Assembly: GCA_937875035.1 (NCBI GenBank)
Contig: CALNCF010000167.1
Coordinates: forward strand, 1 to 9,096
Direction of reading: 5' to 3'
DNA: 9,096 nucleotides
Origin: an uncultured Sphingobacteriaceae bacterium
GTDB taxonomy: Bacteria; Bacteroidota; Bacteroidia; Sphingobacteriales; Sphingobacteriaceae
Shown: piece after piece, positions 1-7,587 of the stretch
How positions within the stretch are numbered: the stretch's first letter is position 1
Layout: each line of letters starts with the position of its first letter
The notes under the pieces: model-generated
Databases searched by the model: none
Told to the model about the DNA's origin: nothing
The model's input: the letters and a program-made list of their open reading frames with translations, nothing else
Program-made: the position numbers and the translations under genes

Positions 1-414
1 GGGGAACTCGAAGCCTGCCTGGCTGATGTTGTGCTTGTTGATCGGAAGAGTAACCAGGGCCTGGATCTTGTTCAGAAGCAGGTCTTCGGTTGCCTTTTCC
101 AGCGATAAACGGGCGTATTTGCCCCCGGCTTCGGTCGACTGGCCTACTTCCAGCTTTACCTCTTCCTGCCAGCAATTGATCAGGTTTGCCCTTTTAGGGT
201 TGGACTGCTCAGCGGCTGGGATAATGTTAAAGCTGAAATCCTGGATGTTCAGCATCTTCCGGTGAAATGAAGTTACCTTGGAAGAGCCGTACACAATGGG
301 GGTAAAGAATTCCAGGATCCGGTTGTCGAGCATGGCTTTCAGAAGCACCTCAACGCCTATTCCATTGATATCGCCGAGAGAGATCCCTATTTTAATTTTT
401 TCAGATTCGTTCAT
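1..414 (-). CDS. pdxA: 4-hydroxythreonine-4-phosphate dehydrogenase, N-terminal part (cut by window edge)
   Basis: PdxA oxidises 4-phosphohydroxy-L-threonine with NAD(P)+. The product loses CO2 and is condensed with deoxyxylulose phosphate by PdxJ in cytosolic pyridoxal-phosphate synthesis. Only 138 codons are present, reading from an ATG at 414 to base 1 without a stop; the family is usually about 330-360 residues, so roughly 60% is missing to the left, including the family's metal-binding histidines. Two family hallmarks are visible: the N-terminal ISLGDINGIGVEVLLKA (residues 11-27), matching the usual TPGDPxGIGPE pattern, and ALVTLPINKHNISQAGFEFP (residues 119-138), matching the xAPINKxxLxxAGxxFPGHT region. 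The start is set by an ATGA overlap with the stop of the upstream aminopeptidase gene, which suggests translational coupling within one operon. No frameshift is seen. The identification rests on motifs recognised by eye, and I am fairly sure of it. Confidence 0.9.
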   Translation of the reverse strand, partial: MNESEKIKIGISLGDINGIGVEVLLKAMLDNRILEFFTPIVYGSSKVTSFHRKMLNIQDFSFNIIPAAEQSNPKRANLINCWQEEVKLEVGQSTEAGGKYARLSLEKATEDLLLNKIQALVTLPINKHNISQAGFEFP

Positions 415-1853
415 TTTGATTTGCTTACTTTTTTGAAGAAGTCATATAATAACCGTACGCCTACGCCGGTGCCATTCTTACCCCGGTATGAATCGGAAGC
501 ATGGAGGTATGCCGGCGCGGCAATGTCGAAGTGCATCCATGGGTAATCCGTAAAATGCTGCAGGAACTTACCCGCCGTGATGGCTCCGGCTACCGGACCG
601 CCGATGTTCTTCAGGTCGGCAATATCGGATTTGATCAGCTCTGCGTATTCATCCCAGATCGGAAATTCTACCAGGCGTTCGTAGGTATTGTTCCCGCTCT
701 CCTTTAACTGGTTCTTGGCTGCTTCGGAAGCGGTACCCATGCACACAATGCCATAAGCTCCGACGGCCGCCGCTGCCGCGCCTGTAAGGGTTGCCAGGTC
801 GATCACCAGCTCCGGCTTATATTGTCTGGCATAGCTGAGGGCGTCGGCCAGGATGAGGCGTCCTTCCGCATCGGTATTCAGTACCTCTACCGTAGTGCCA
901 TCGTATTGCCTGATCACGTCCCCGGGCACATAGGCATCGCCGCCCGGACGGTTATCCGTAGCCGGGATCAGTCCGATAATATGAACGGGTAATTTCATCT
1001 TCGCCACGGCATACATGGCACCCACTACGGCCGCAGCCCCGCCCATGTCGCACTTCATGTAATCCATGGAATTAGGGGTCGGCTTCAGGCTTAACCCGCC
1101 CGTATCGTATACTACACCCTTTCCAACGAGCACATAAGGTTTTTTATTCACTGCTTTTGCAGGCTTGTATTCTATAATGTTGAAGGTAGGAGGCAGCACA
1201 CTGCCCTTGTTTACCGCCAGGATGCCACCCATTTTCAGGGCTTCGATCTTTTTCTTGTCGAACACGGTCACTTTCATGCCGGCGTCCTTACCCGCTTTCC
1301 TGATCTCTTCGGAGAATTTCGTGGCGGTGAGGTAGGAAAGCGGCTCATTCACCAGGTCCCTGGAGAGAAAATTGCCACCGGCAATGCAGGTAACCTCTTT
1401 CAGCGCTTCGGCCTTTAATTTCTTAGCGGCAATACTGATCTTTTGAAGGCTGTAAAGGCTTTTGCTGCCGTCTTTCTTATACTTCAGGAATTGGTAGGAG
1501 CTCATCATCATTCCTTCCGCATAAGCAGGGAGGAAGGTTTCGAGAGTATCAGCAGATATAACCGTAGCTTCGGCTGCTTTCAGATCGCACAGCGCCTGGT
1601 ATGCTTTGTTTGCCGCTCTCCGCATAGTCTCGGCCGTTTTGTAGGGTTCGGCTGTGGATTTGATAGTTTGAAGGATGATGCACTTACCGTTTTCTGTATA
1701 GGTAATAAAGCTACGCTCTTTTTTCAGCTCAGCCTTGAAATAACGTACCTGTTCCGGGTCGAGCAGGCCGGTTTTTTCGGGGCTGCCTGATTCTTCGCAG
1801 AGTATGACCAGGTTCTTGTATGCTTTTACAGAGGGGATTAATTCCAGTTTCAT
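411..1853 (-). CDS. pepA: Leucyl aminopeptidase, peptidase family M17
   Basis: This is a cytosolic two-metal exopeptidase that removes N-terminal residues from peptides during protein turnover. The protein has 480 residues, close to the usual M17 length of about 480-500, and no signal peptide. The variable N-terminal domain spans about residues 1-150. The catalytic C-terminal domain contains VGKGVVYDTGGLSLKP (243-258), MKCDMGGAAAV (266-276) and the M17 signature NTDAEGRL (326-333). All expected metal and catalytic residues are present by comparison with E. coli PepA: Lys245, Asp250, Lys257, Asp269, Asp328, Glu330 and Arg332. ATDNRPGGDAYVPGDV (298-313), which resembles the family's conserved AxENMPxGxAxxPGDV stretch, is also intact. 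The ATG at 1853 is the first in frame and has no strong Shine-Dalgarno sequence. The stop overlaps the pdxA start (ATGA), so the two form an operon. The exact substrate preference cannot be read from the sequence, and the symbol indicates family membership rather than proven orthology. Confidence 0.93.
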   Translation of the reverse strand: MKLELIPSVKAYKNLVILCEESGSPEKTGLLDPEQVRYFKAELKKERSFITYTENGKCIILQTIKSTAEPYKTAETMRRAANKAYQALCDLKAAEATVISADTLETFLPAYAEGMMMSSYQFLKYKKDGSKSLYSLQKISIAAKKLKAEALKEVTCIAGGNFLSRDLVNEPLSYLTATKFSEEIRKAGKDAGMKVTVFDKKKIEALKMGGILAVNKGSVLPPTFNIIEYKPAKAVNKKPYVLVGKGVVYDTGGLSLKPTPNSMDYMKCDMGGAAAVVGAMYAVAKMKLPVHIIGLIPATDNRPGGDAYVPGDVIRQYDGTTVEVLNTDAEGRLILADALSYARQYKPELVIDLATLTGAAAAAVGAYGIVCMGTASEAAKNQLKESGNNTYERLVEFPIWDEYAELIKSDIADLKNIGGPVAGAITAGKFLQHFTDYPWMHFDIAAPAYLHASDSYRGKNGTGVGVRLLYDFFKKVSKSK

Positions 1854-2019
1854 TCGTATTCGCCTGTTTGATTTAAGTATGTATGTTCCTGTATATTGAA
1901 GGTAGGATCAAGCGTCGCAAAACTCTTTACAGCCCGTCCTGATTCGGATATTTCTCAAAATACTGCGGCAAATTAATTAAAATTGTCAGGATTAATAAAA
2001 TGAGTTCAACCGAAAGGAT
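1854..2019. promoter_or_regulatory. Divergent intergenic spacer between pepA and rsmA
   Basis: These 166 bp lie between the start codons of two genes transcribed away from each other, so promoters for both operons should be here. I saw no convincing pair of Bacteroidota -33 TTTG and -7 TAnnTTTG elements in either direction. The best partial plus-strand match is TAAAATTG at 1978-1985, one base off the -7 consensus, with no good -33 partner. Before rsmA, AAAGGA (2013-2018) ends only one base from the ATG, too close to act as a normal Shine-Dalgarno. No long inverted repeat suggesting an operator or riboswitch was noticed. Confidence 0.5.
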
Positions 2020-2793
2020 ATGCAGGTACGCGCGAAAAAACATTTAGGACAACATTTTCTCAACGATAAAAATATAGCCCGGAAAATTGTAGACAGCCTC
2101 GAAGATCCGGGAGCAGCGAAAGATGTGCTGGAGGTAGGACCGGGTATGGGTGTGCTGACCGATTTCCTGGTAGAGAAGCCCGCATACCGTATTCACCTGA
2201 TCGATATCGACCGGGAATCCATCGCATATCTGCATAAGAAATACCCTGCCCTGGGTGAGCAGATCATAGAAGGGGATTTCCTGAAGATGGACTTCAGCGC
2301 CTATTTCCCGGATCAGCTTTCCATCATCGGTAATTTTCCGTATAATATCTCTTCCCAGATCCTTTTTAAGATGATCGACAACCGGGAGAAGGTAGAAGAG
2401 ATGGTCGGGATGTTCCAGAAAGAGGTTGCCGAACGGGTGATCGCGAAGCCGGGTACCAAGGAATACGGTATTCTGAGTGTGTTTATGCAGGCATACTTTG
2501 ATGTTACATACTTGTTTACAGTGAACCCCGGCGTATTTAACCCGCCGCCGAAGGTGAAATCGGCAGTGATCAAAGCGCTGCGGAAGCCTTCACTTCACCT
2601 CGATTGCGATGAGAAGCTCTTTTTCGAGGTTGTGAAGCTCGGTTTTAACCAGCGGAGAAAGACGCTTCGTAATTCTTTAAAGCGCTTTATGAAGCCGGCG
2701 ATTACAGAAATGGAGATCTTCGACCTGCGCCCGGAGCGTTTGGGCGTGGAGGAGTTTGTACAGATTACAAATCTATTTAGCGACAAGTCATGA
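2020..2793 (+). CDS. rsmA: 16S rRNA (adenine(1518)-N6/adenine(1519)-N6)-dimethyltransferase
   Basis: RsmA (KsgA) uses S-adenosylmethionine to dimethylate two adjacent adenines in the 3'-terminal helix of 16S rRNA, a late step in small-subunit maturation. Loss of it gives kasugamycin resistance in well-studied bacteria. The protein has 257 residues, near the usual 260-275. Visible hallmarks, in order: KKHLGQHFLND (6-16); SAM-binding motif I EVGPGMGVLT (38-47); an acidic loop around Asp62 and Asp64; GDF (85-87); catalytic motif IV NFPYNISS (105-112), with Phe where many relatives have Leu; NPPPKVKSAV (174-183); and the C-terminal QRRKTLRNSL (211-220). The ATG at 2020 places the family N-terminus correctly; the upstream ATG at 2000 is out of frame. 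The stop overlaps the next start as ATGA, so the gene is probably translationally coupled to the downstream dehydrogenase. Nothing is missing or broken. Confidence 0.96.
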   Translation: MQVRAKKHLGQHFLNDKNIARKIVDSLEDPGAAKDVLEVGPGMGVLTDFLVEKPAYRIHLIDIDRESIAYLHKKYPALGEQIIEGDFLKMDFSAYFPDQLSIIGNFPYNISSQILFKMIDNREKVEEMVGMFQKEVAERVIAKPGTKEYGILSVFMQAYFDVTYLFTVNPGVFNPPPKVKSAVIKALRKPSLHLDCDEKLFFEVVKLGFNQRRKTLRNSLKRFMKPAITEMEIFDLRPERLGVEEFVQITNLFSDKS

Positions 2794-3728
2794 TGAACGT
2801 TTTAGTGATCGATGATCTTCACCCGGTTTTCATGGAAGACCTGCGATCTGCAGGCTACCGGGTACTGTATCGCCCGGACATTACCCGGGAAGAAACCCTG
2901 GAGATTATCCATGATTTCGATATCATAGCCCTGCGTTCCAAGTTTGATATAACAAGAGAGGTGATGGATAAGGCCCTGAAGCTGCAATGCATTGCCCGTG
3001 CCGGCGCCGGTATGGATAACATCGACGAAGCATACGCAAAGGAGAAGGGCATGGTGTGCCTCAATGCGCCGGAAGGCAACCGGGATGCGGTGGCTGAGCA
3101 TGCGGTGGGTATGCTGCTCGACCTCTTCCGGAACATCAGCAAGTCAGACCAGGAAGTACGATCGGGCATCTGGGACCGGGAAGGAAACCGCGGACTTGAG
3201 CTGAATGGAAAAACCCTGGGACTGATCGGCTACGGGAATACCGGGAAGAGCCTGGCCAGGAAATTAAGCGGTTTTGATATGAACATACTGGCGTATGATA
3301 AGTACCTGTACAATTATTCAGACAGTTACGCGAAAGAGGCAAGCCTGGATACCCTGTACCAGGAAGCAGACATTCTCTCTTTTCATATTCCATTAACTCC
3401 CGATACAAAATATTGGGTAAATGATGCGTTTATCCAAACAATTAAAAAGCCTGTATATCTGGTGAATACATCCCGTGGGCAGGTTGTTTCCACTTCCTCG
3501 CTTATCGAGGGGTTAAATTCTGGCAGGATTTTAGGGGCGGCTTTGGATGTATTAGAGAACGAACGCCTGGACCGCTTTTCCGAAGAAGAACAGTCATTGT
3601 TCGCGCAGTTAAAATCGATGCGTAATGTGGTTCTTACCAGCCATATAGCAGGGTGGACGCGGGAATCCTACTACAAAATATCCAAAGTATTGTCCCTTAA
3701 AATAATTACCCGCTTTACTCAACCGTAA
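2790..3728 (+). CDS. NAD-dependent D-isomer-specific 2-hydroxyacid dehydrogenase (SerA-like, no ACT domain)
   Basis: This is a cytosolic oxidoreductase of the D-2-hydroxyacid dehydrogenase family, which interconverts 2-hydroxy and 2-oxo acids with NAD(H). At 312 residues it has the substrate and nucleotide-binding domains only; E. coli SerA (about 410) carries an extra ACT domain that senses serine. Motifs in order: RAGAGMDNID (70-79); Rossmann motif GYGNTG (147-152), with Asp170 placed to hold the NAD ribose; VNTSRG with catalytic Arg229; LDVLENE with Glu258 (29 residues after the Arg, as in SerA); and TSHIAGWT with His285. The start is ATGATG: the first ATG (2790) overlaps the rsmA stop, and the second (2793) would remove one Met. 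Likely roles are 3-phosphoglycerate dehydrogenase for serine synthesis, a glyoxylate/hydroxypyruvate reductase, or an erythronate-4-phosphate dehydrogenase feeding PdxA. The sequence alone does not choose between these. The family call is secure; the substrate is not. Confidence 0.88.
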   Translation: MMNVLVIDDLHPVFMEDLRSAGYRVLYRPDITREETLEIIHDFDIIALRSKFDITREVMDKALKLQCIARAGAGMDNIDEAYAKEKGMVCLNAPEGNRDAVAEHAVGMLLDLFRNISKSDQEVRSGIWDREGNRGLELNGKTLGLIGYGNTGKSLARKLSGFDMNILAYDKYLYNYSDSYAKEASLDTLYQEADILSFHIPLTPDTKYWVNDAFIQTIKKPVYLVNTSRGQVVSTSSLIEGLNSGRILGAALDVLENERLDRFSEEEQSLFAQLKSMRNVVLTSHIAGWTRESYYKISKVLSLKIITRFTQP

Positions 3729-3745
3729 AAAGCTGAAAACGAATT

Positions 3746-3783
3746 TTATAGGTTGATCCGTATGAATTAGCCAATAATTTTTT
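3746..3783 (+). terminator. Putative intrinsic terminator after the rsmA operon
   Basis: The core stem pairs GGTTGAT (3751-3757) with ATTAGCC (3766-3772) around an 8-base loop, including two G-T wobbles. After one A-A mismatch the stem continues as TTAT (3746-3749) with ATAA (3774-3777). Six Ts (3778-3783) follow directly. The position, 18 bases past the dehydrogenase stop and before the receptor promoter, fits. The stem is AT-rich and therefore weak, so efficiency is uncertain. Confidence 0.45.
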
Positions 3784-3804
3784 GTAACATTTCCCTTACT
3801 TTTT

Positions 3805-3837
3805 TTTGGAAGTAACCGAAATTTACAATTATCTTTA
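3805..3837 (+). promoter_or_regulatory. Putative Bacteroidota-type promoter for the receptor operon
   Basis: TTTG at 3805-3808 and TATCTTTA at 3830-3837 are separated by 21 bases. This matches the Bacteroidota vegetative consensus (-33 TTTG, -7 TAnnTTTG, spacer about 19-21) except for the last base of the -7 element. Transcription would begin near 3844, giving an AT-rich leader of about 32 bases before the ATG at 3876, without a Shine-Dalgarno, as is usual in this phylum. The call rests on pattern matching in AT-rich DNA, so a chance match is possible. Confidence 0.4.
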
Positions 3838-3875
3838 TAGTTATTATTTATTTCAATAACCCTTAGATCAAATTT

Positions 3876-6800
3876 ATGATGAGAAAGATTTACTTATTTC
3901 TACTCTTATTCACAGTTGCCCTAAGTGGTTCTCTGTTTGCACAATCCGGTGCAGGGGAGCTACGAGGTAAGGTTGCGGATAACGTTACGAATGATGGGGT
4001 TCCCTTTGCAATTGTCACCGTTGAGCTAAACGGTACTCAGGTTGGCTATCAGCAAACGGATTTCGATGGAAACTTCTCCATCAAGCCTATCAACCCAGGT
4101 AAATATGATGTAAAAGTGAAGATCATCGGTTACAACGAGCGTGTTGTGAACGGTGTGATCGTTACATCGAACAAAGCTACCATTATGGGTGACCTTAAGA
4201 TAGCGCCTAACGCTACTCAGCTAAAGCAGATTGACGTTACTGCCTACAAAGTGCCTGTCATTGAGCAGGATAACACGGTAACCGGCGGTACAATCACTTC
4301 CGAAGAAATTAAGCAGTTACCTACCCGTAGCATTAACTCGCTGGTGTCGACTACAGCCGGGGTATACCAGGCTGAAGAAGGTGCCGGGCTGAACGTTAAA
4401 GGTTCCCGTACTGATGCAAACGAATATTATGTGGATGGGGTAAAAGTAAGAGGGACAAGCAATCTTCCGCAAGCCGGTATCGAGCAGATCAGTGTGATCA
4501 CGGGTGGTATTCCTGCACAATACGGTGACGTAACCGGGGGTATCATCAACATTACGACTAAGGGACCTTCACGTGAATACAATGGCGGTGTGGAAGCGGT
4601 TACTTCTGAGCTGTTAGACGGCTATCACTATAACCTCGTGGCAGCTAATGCCAGCGGACCTCTTTATACAAAAGATAAGGGTACAGAAAACGAGAAACCA
4701 CTGGTTGGCTTCTTCCTTTCAGGGGAGTATGAATACCAGGGCGATAAAGATCCTTCTGCAGCCGGTGTGTACCAGGCGAACGACAGCTATTTAAATTATA
4801 TCAGGGAGAACCCGCTGAAACGTAACCCGATTACAGGGCAGGTATTCAACAATGCTGAATATACCCGTTTAAGCGACCTGGATAAAGTGAAAGCGCAAAG
4901 CGGAAACAAGGGCAGGAACTTCAACTATGTAGCCCGTCTGGATTTCCAGCCTTCCAGGAATACTACATTTGCGATCGGTTTTAACGGTTCTTACCAGAAA
5001 TCCGATATCTATAACAGATTGAACATGCTGTTCAACTCTGATAAGAATGGCGAGCTGACCCGTAGCACGAACCGTGTATACGGAAGATTCGTGCAAAAAT
5101 TCCCTCAGGATAACGGCTCTGAAGCTCCGAGCCTGATCAAGAATGCTTTCTATACGATCCAGGTGGATTATTCTAATGACATGGTTACTCAACAAGACCG
5201 TGATCACAAGGCTGACCTGTTCAACTATGGCTATTTAGGTAAATTTGATATTCGTCACGACCGTTCAAACCCTTTATTGGTTCGTAGCTTATCAGAAAGC
5301 GAAAAATTCTACTATGCTCCGGCAGGCGATACGATCCGTCACGTAAATGATGTGACTTCTTATGGCTTTGTAGATACATCTGTATTCTTCCAGGGCGGTG
5401 GATACAATCCTTACCTGGAAAACTATAACTACCAGTTATACGATTACCTGAACGGTTCGATACCGGGTAACCTTTCTACTCTTGTAGGTTTAAGAGGTAT
5501 GAGAAATGGTGACGGACTTGCTCAGTCAGTATATGGTGGCTTATGGACGATGCCGGGTGGTGTATATAATGGTTATATTAAAGCACAAAGAGAGCAGTAT
5601 CGTGTGTCAGCATCAGCATCAGCCGATATCAAGAATCACTCTATCCAGTTCGGGGTTGAGTATGAGCAACGGGTTGAAGCGCAGTATGTGCTGAATCCAA
5701 GAGCATTATGGACTGCCATGAGAGGAAGCATCAATGCGCACAACACCATTGATCCTTTTGACAGAGACAGGGCTACATTCAGTGGAGATACCATGTACTA
5801 TGCATTGAATGATTCAGGTGCAACCAATTTCTCTACGAACTTCAGAAACAAGCACGGATTGAGCATGAGCGAATATGTAGATATCGACGCTTATGATCCT
5901 TCTGCTTTCTCTATCGACATGTTCAATGCGTCTGAATTAATCGACGCACGTCTGATCGATACTTATTACGGTTATGACTATACCGGTAAACGTTCAAGAA
6001 AGAAAGTTTCTTTCGCTGATTACTTTACAGATCGTCAGAACCGTCCGGTGGGCGCATACCAGCCAATTTACATGGCCGGTTACATCCAGGATAAATTTAC
6101 CTTCAGAGACATTATCTTCAACGTCGGTGTACGTGTGGATCGTTTCGACGCGAATCAGCCGGTGTTAAAAGATAAATATTCTATTTACGAAACACAGAAA
6201 GCCAGTGTAATGGGTTCTGACAAACCGGCAAACATCGGTGATGACTTCGTGCTTTATGTGGATGATCCTTTGGCATCTTATTCATTAAGCACCGTAAAAG
6301 GTTTCCGTAACGGAGATATCTGGTATGATGCAAGCGGTAACGTGGTAAACGATCCGCGTGTGCTGGCTAACTCGAATGGCCGTATCACTCCGTTATTATC
6401 AAGCTCAGTAGAAAAGGATCCGGTTACAGGAACTCCGGTTCTGAGCGCATCATCATTCAAAGATTATGAGCCGCAGGTACAGGTTATGCCACGTATCTCT
6501 TTCTCATTCCCTATTTCTGATGAGGCAAACTTCTTTGCGAACTACGACGTGCTGACTCAGAGACCACGTAACCTGGATGGGGTAATTTCTAATCCGATCG
6601 ACTACGTAAGATATGAGTCTGGTCTGGGTGGTTCATCAGCGATCCTGATCAGCCCTGATCTGAGACCTGAGAAAACAATCAGTTACCAGTTCGGTTTCAA
6701 GCAACGCGTAAGCCAGAGTTCAGCAATTACGCTGACAGCTTTCTACCGTGAGCTGAAAGACAACTTACAGATGGTAAGAATTGAAAACGCATATCCATCT

Positions 6801-7565
6801 GGTACTTATACTTCATATGCTAACCAGGATTTCGGTACCATTACCGGTTTAACGGTTGGTTATGATCTGAGAAGAACGAACAACGTAAGCTTAAATGCTG
6901 CGTACACCCTTCAGTTTGCGAATGGTACAGGTTCTACTTCTACATCTGCCAACAACATGTTGCAATCTAACGAAGGTAATATCCGTATCCCGCTGCCATT
7001 AGATAATGACCAGCGTCATACCATCGTAACGAGATTCGATTACCGTTACGGTTCAGGTGCTGATTACAATGGTCCTGCAGGTGCAAGAAGCGTATTAGAG
7101 AACTTAGGTGCGAACGTGATCTTCAGAGCAGGTTCGGGTACTCCTTACTCACGTATCTCTACAGATAAACTCGTTAATATCATTGACGCGGCAGATACAC
7201 GTTTCCGTACGCTGATCGGATCGATCAACGGTTCCCGCTTACCTTGGGAATACAACATCGACCTGAGAATTGACAAGGATTTCAACTTTACGTCTAATGC
7301 TGCCGACGGAAAAGGAAAGTCCTCTACGCTTAACGTATATGTGTTGGTTCAGAACGTACTTAATACTATGCGTGTAGCCAGCGTATATGCCGCTACAGGT
7401 ACTCCGGATGATGATGGTTACTTAACATCACCTCAGGGTATTACTTATGTGAGCGGTCAGTTGGATCCTCAATCTTATGTTGACTTGTATGATATTAGAC
7501 AGAATAATCCTAATAATTATCGCTCACCTCGGATTATCCGCTTAGGTGCCAGCTATAGTTTTTAA
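3876..7565 (+). CDS. TonB-dependent outer-membrane receptor with N-terminal carboxypeptidase-like regulatory domain
   Basis: This is an outer-membrane beta-barrel that, by family, imports a bound ligand into the periplasm using TonB/ExbBD energy. Of 1229 residues, 1-22 form a signal peptide (MMRK, a hydrophobic core, then SLFA before Gln23). A CarboxypepD_reg-like beta-sandwich covers about 28-112, including FDGNFSIKPINPGKYDVKV. The plug domain covers about 133-229, with YYVDGVKVRG (184-193) and AQYGDVTGGIINITTKG (214-230). The rest is a long barrel with large loops, for example strands around 736-762 and a loop with NGDIWY at 812-817, then LVQNVLNT near 1157-1164 and a terminal IRLGASYSF. 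The C-terminal Phe is the usual BAM signal. The length is SusC-like or larger, but the next gene is not SusD-like, so glycan import should not be assumed. The start is a double ATG (3876 and 3879). Arg codons are mainly CGT and AGA, unlike the CGG/CGC-richer genes to the left, suggesting high expression. The ligand is unknown. Confidence 0.93.
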   Translation: MMRKIYLFLLLFTVALSGSLFAQSGAGELRGKVADNVTNDGVPFAIVTVELNGTQVGYQQTDFDGNFSIKPINPGKYDVKVKIIGYNERVVNGVIVTSNKATIMGDLKIAPNATQLKQIDVTAYKVPVIEQDNTVTGGTITSEEIKQLPTRSINSLVSTTAGVYQAEEGAGLNVKGSRTDANEYYVDGVKVRGTSNLPQAGIEQISVITGGIPAQYGDVTGGIINITTKGPSREYNGGVEAVTSELLDGYHYNLVAANASGPLYTKDKGTENEKPLVGFFLSGEYEYQGDKDPSAAGVYQANDSYLNYIRENPLKRNPITGQVFNNAEYTRLSDLDKVKAQSGNKGRNFNYVARLDFQPSRNTTFAIGFNGSYQKSDIYNRLNMLFNSDKNGELTRSTNRVYGRFVQKFPQDNGSEAPSLIKNAFYTIQVDYSNDMVTQQDRDHKADLFNYGYLGKFDIRHDRSNPLLVRSLSESEKFYYAPAGDTIRHVNDVTSYGFVDTSVFFQGGGYNPYLENYNYQLYDYLNGSIPGNLSTLVGLRGMRNGDGLAQSVYGGLWTMPGGVYNGYIKAQREQYRVSASASADIKNHSIQFGVEYEQRVEAQYVLNPRALWTAMRGSINAHNTIDPFDRDRATFSGDTMYYALNDSGATNFSTNFRNKHGLSMSEYVDIDAYDPSAFSIDMFNASELIDARLIDTYYGYDYTGKRSRKKVSFADYFTDRQNRPVGAYQPIYMAGYIQDKFTFRDIIFNVGVRVDRFDANQPVLKDKYSIYETQKASVMGSDKPANIGDDFVLYVDDPLASYSLSTVKGFRNGDIWYDASGNVVNDPRVLANSNGRITPLLSSSVEKDPVTGTPVLSASSFKDYEPQVQVMPRISFSFPISDEANFFANYDVLTQRPRNLDGVISNPIDYVRYESGLGGSSAILISPDLRPEKTISYQFGFKQRVSQSSAITLTAFYRELKDNLQMVRIENAYPSGTYTSYANQDFGTITGLTVGYDLRRTNNVSLNAAYTLQFANGTGSTSTSANNMLQSNEGNIRIPLPLDNDQRHTIVTRFDYRYGSGADYNGPAGARSVLENLGANVIFRAGSGTPYSRISTDKLVNIIDAADTRFRTLIGSINGSRLPWEYNIDLRIDKDFNFTSNAADGKGKSSTLNVYVLVQNVLNTMRVASVYAATGTPDDDGYLTSPQGITYVSGQLDPQSYVDLYDIRQNNPNNYRSPRIIRLGASYSF

Positions 7566-7587
7566 TCTCTGATACGTCGTAAAAAAT

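Noticed and set aside
26..265. Open frame of 79 codons on the plus strand
   Set aside because: It lies antisense within pdxA, whose minus-strand frame shows clear family motifs, and its own translation resembles nothing I recognise.
1443..1790. Open frame of 115 codons on the plus strand inside the aminopeptidase gene
   Set aside because: It is antisense to a well-supported M17 peptidase with all catalytic residues, and its translation has no recognisable domain.
2000..2047. Short upstream open frame (15 codons) overlapping the rsmA start out of frame
   Set aside because: No ribosome-binding signal or regulatory peptide pattern is visible, and a 15-codon frame is easily due to chance.
2802..3169. 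Two minus-strand open frames (99 and 104 codons) inside the dehydrogenase gene
   Set aside because: Both are shadows of the plus-strand coding frame, which carries intact NAD-binding and catalytic motifs.
5607..5624. Three 6-base tandem units (TCAGCA, TCAGCA, TCAGCC)
   Set aside because: They encode alternating Ser-Ala within a barrel segment of the receptor; too short to suggest phase variation, and a 6-base unit would not shift the frame.
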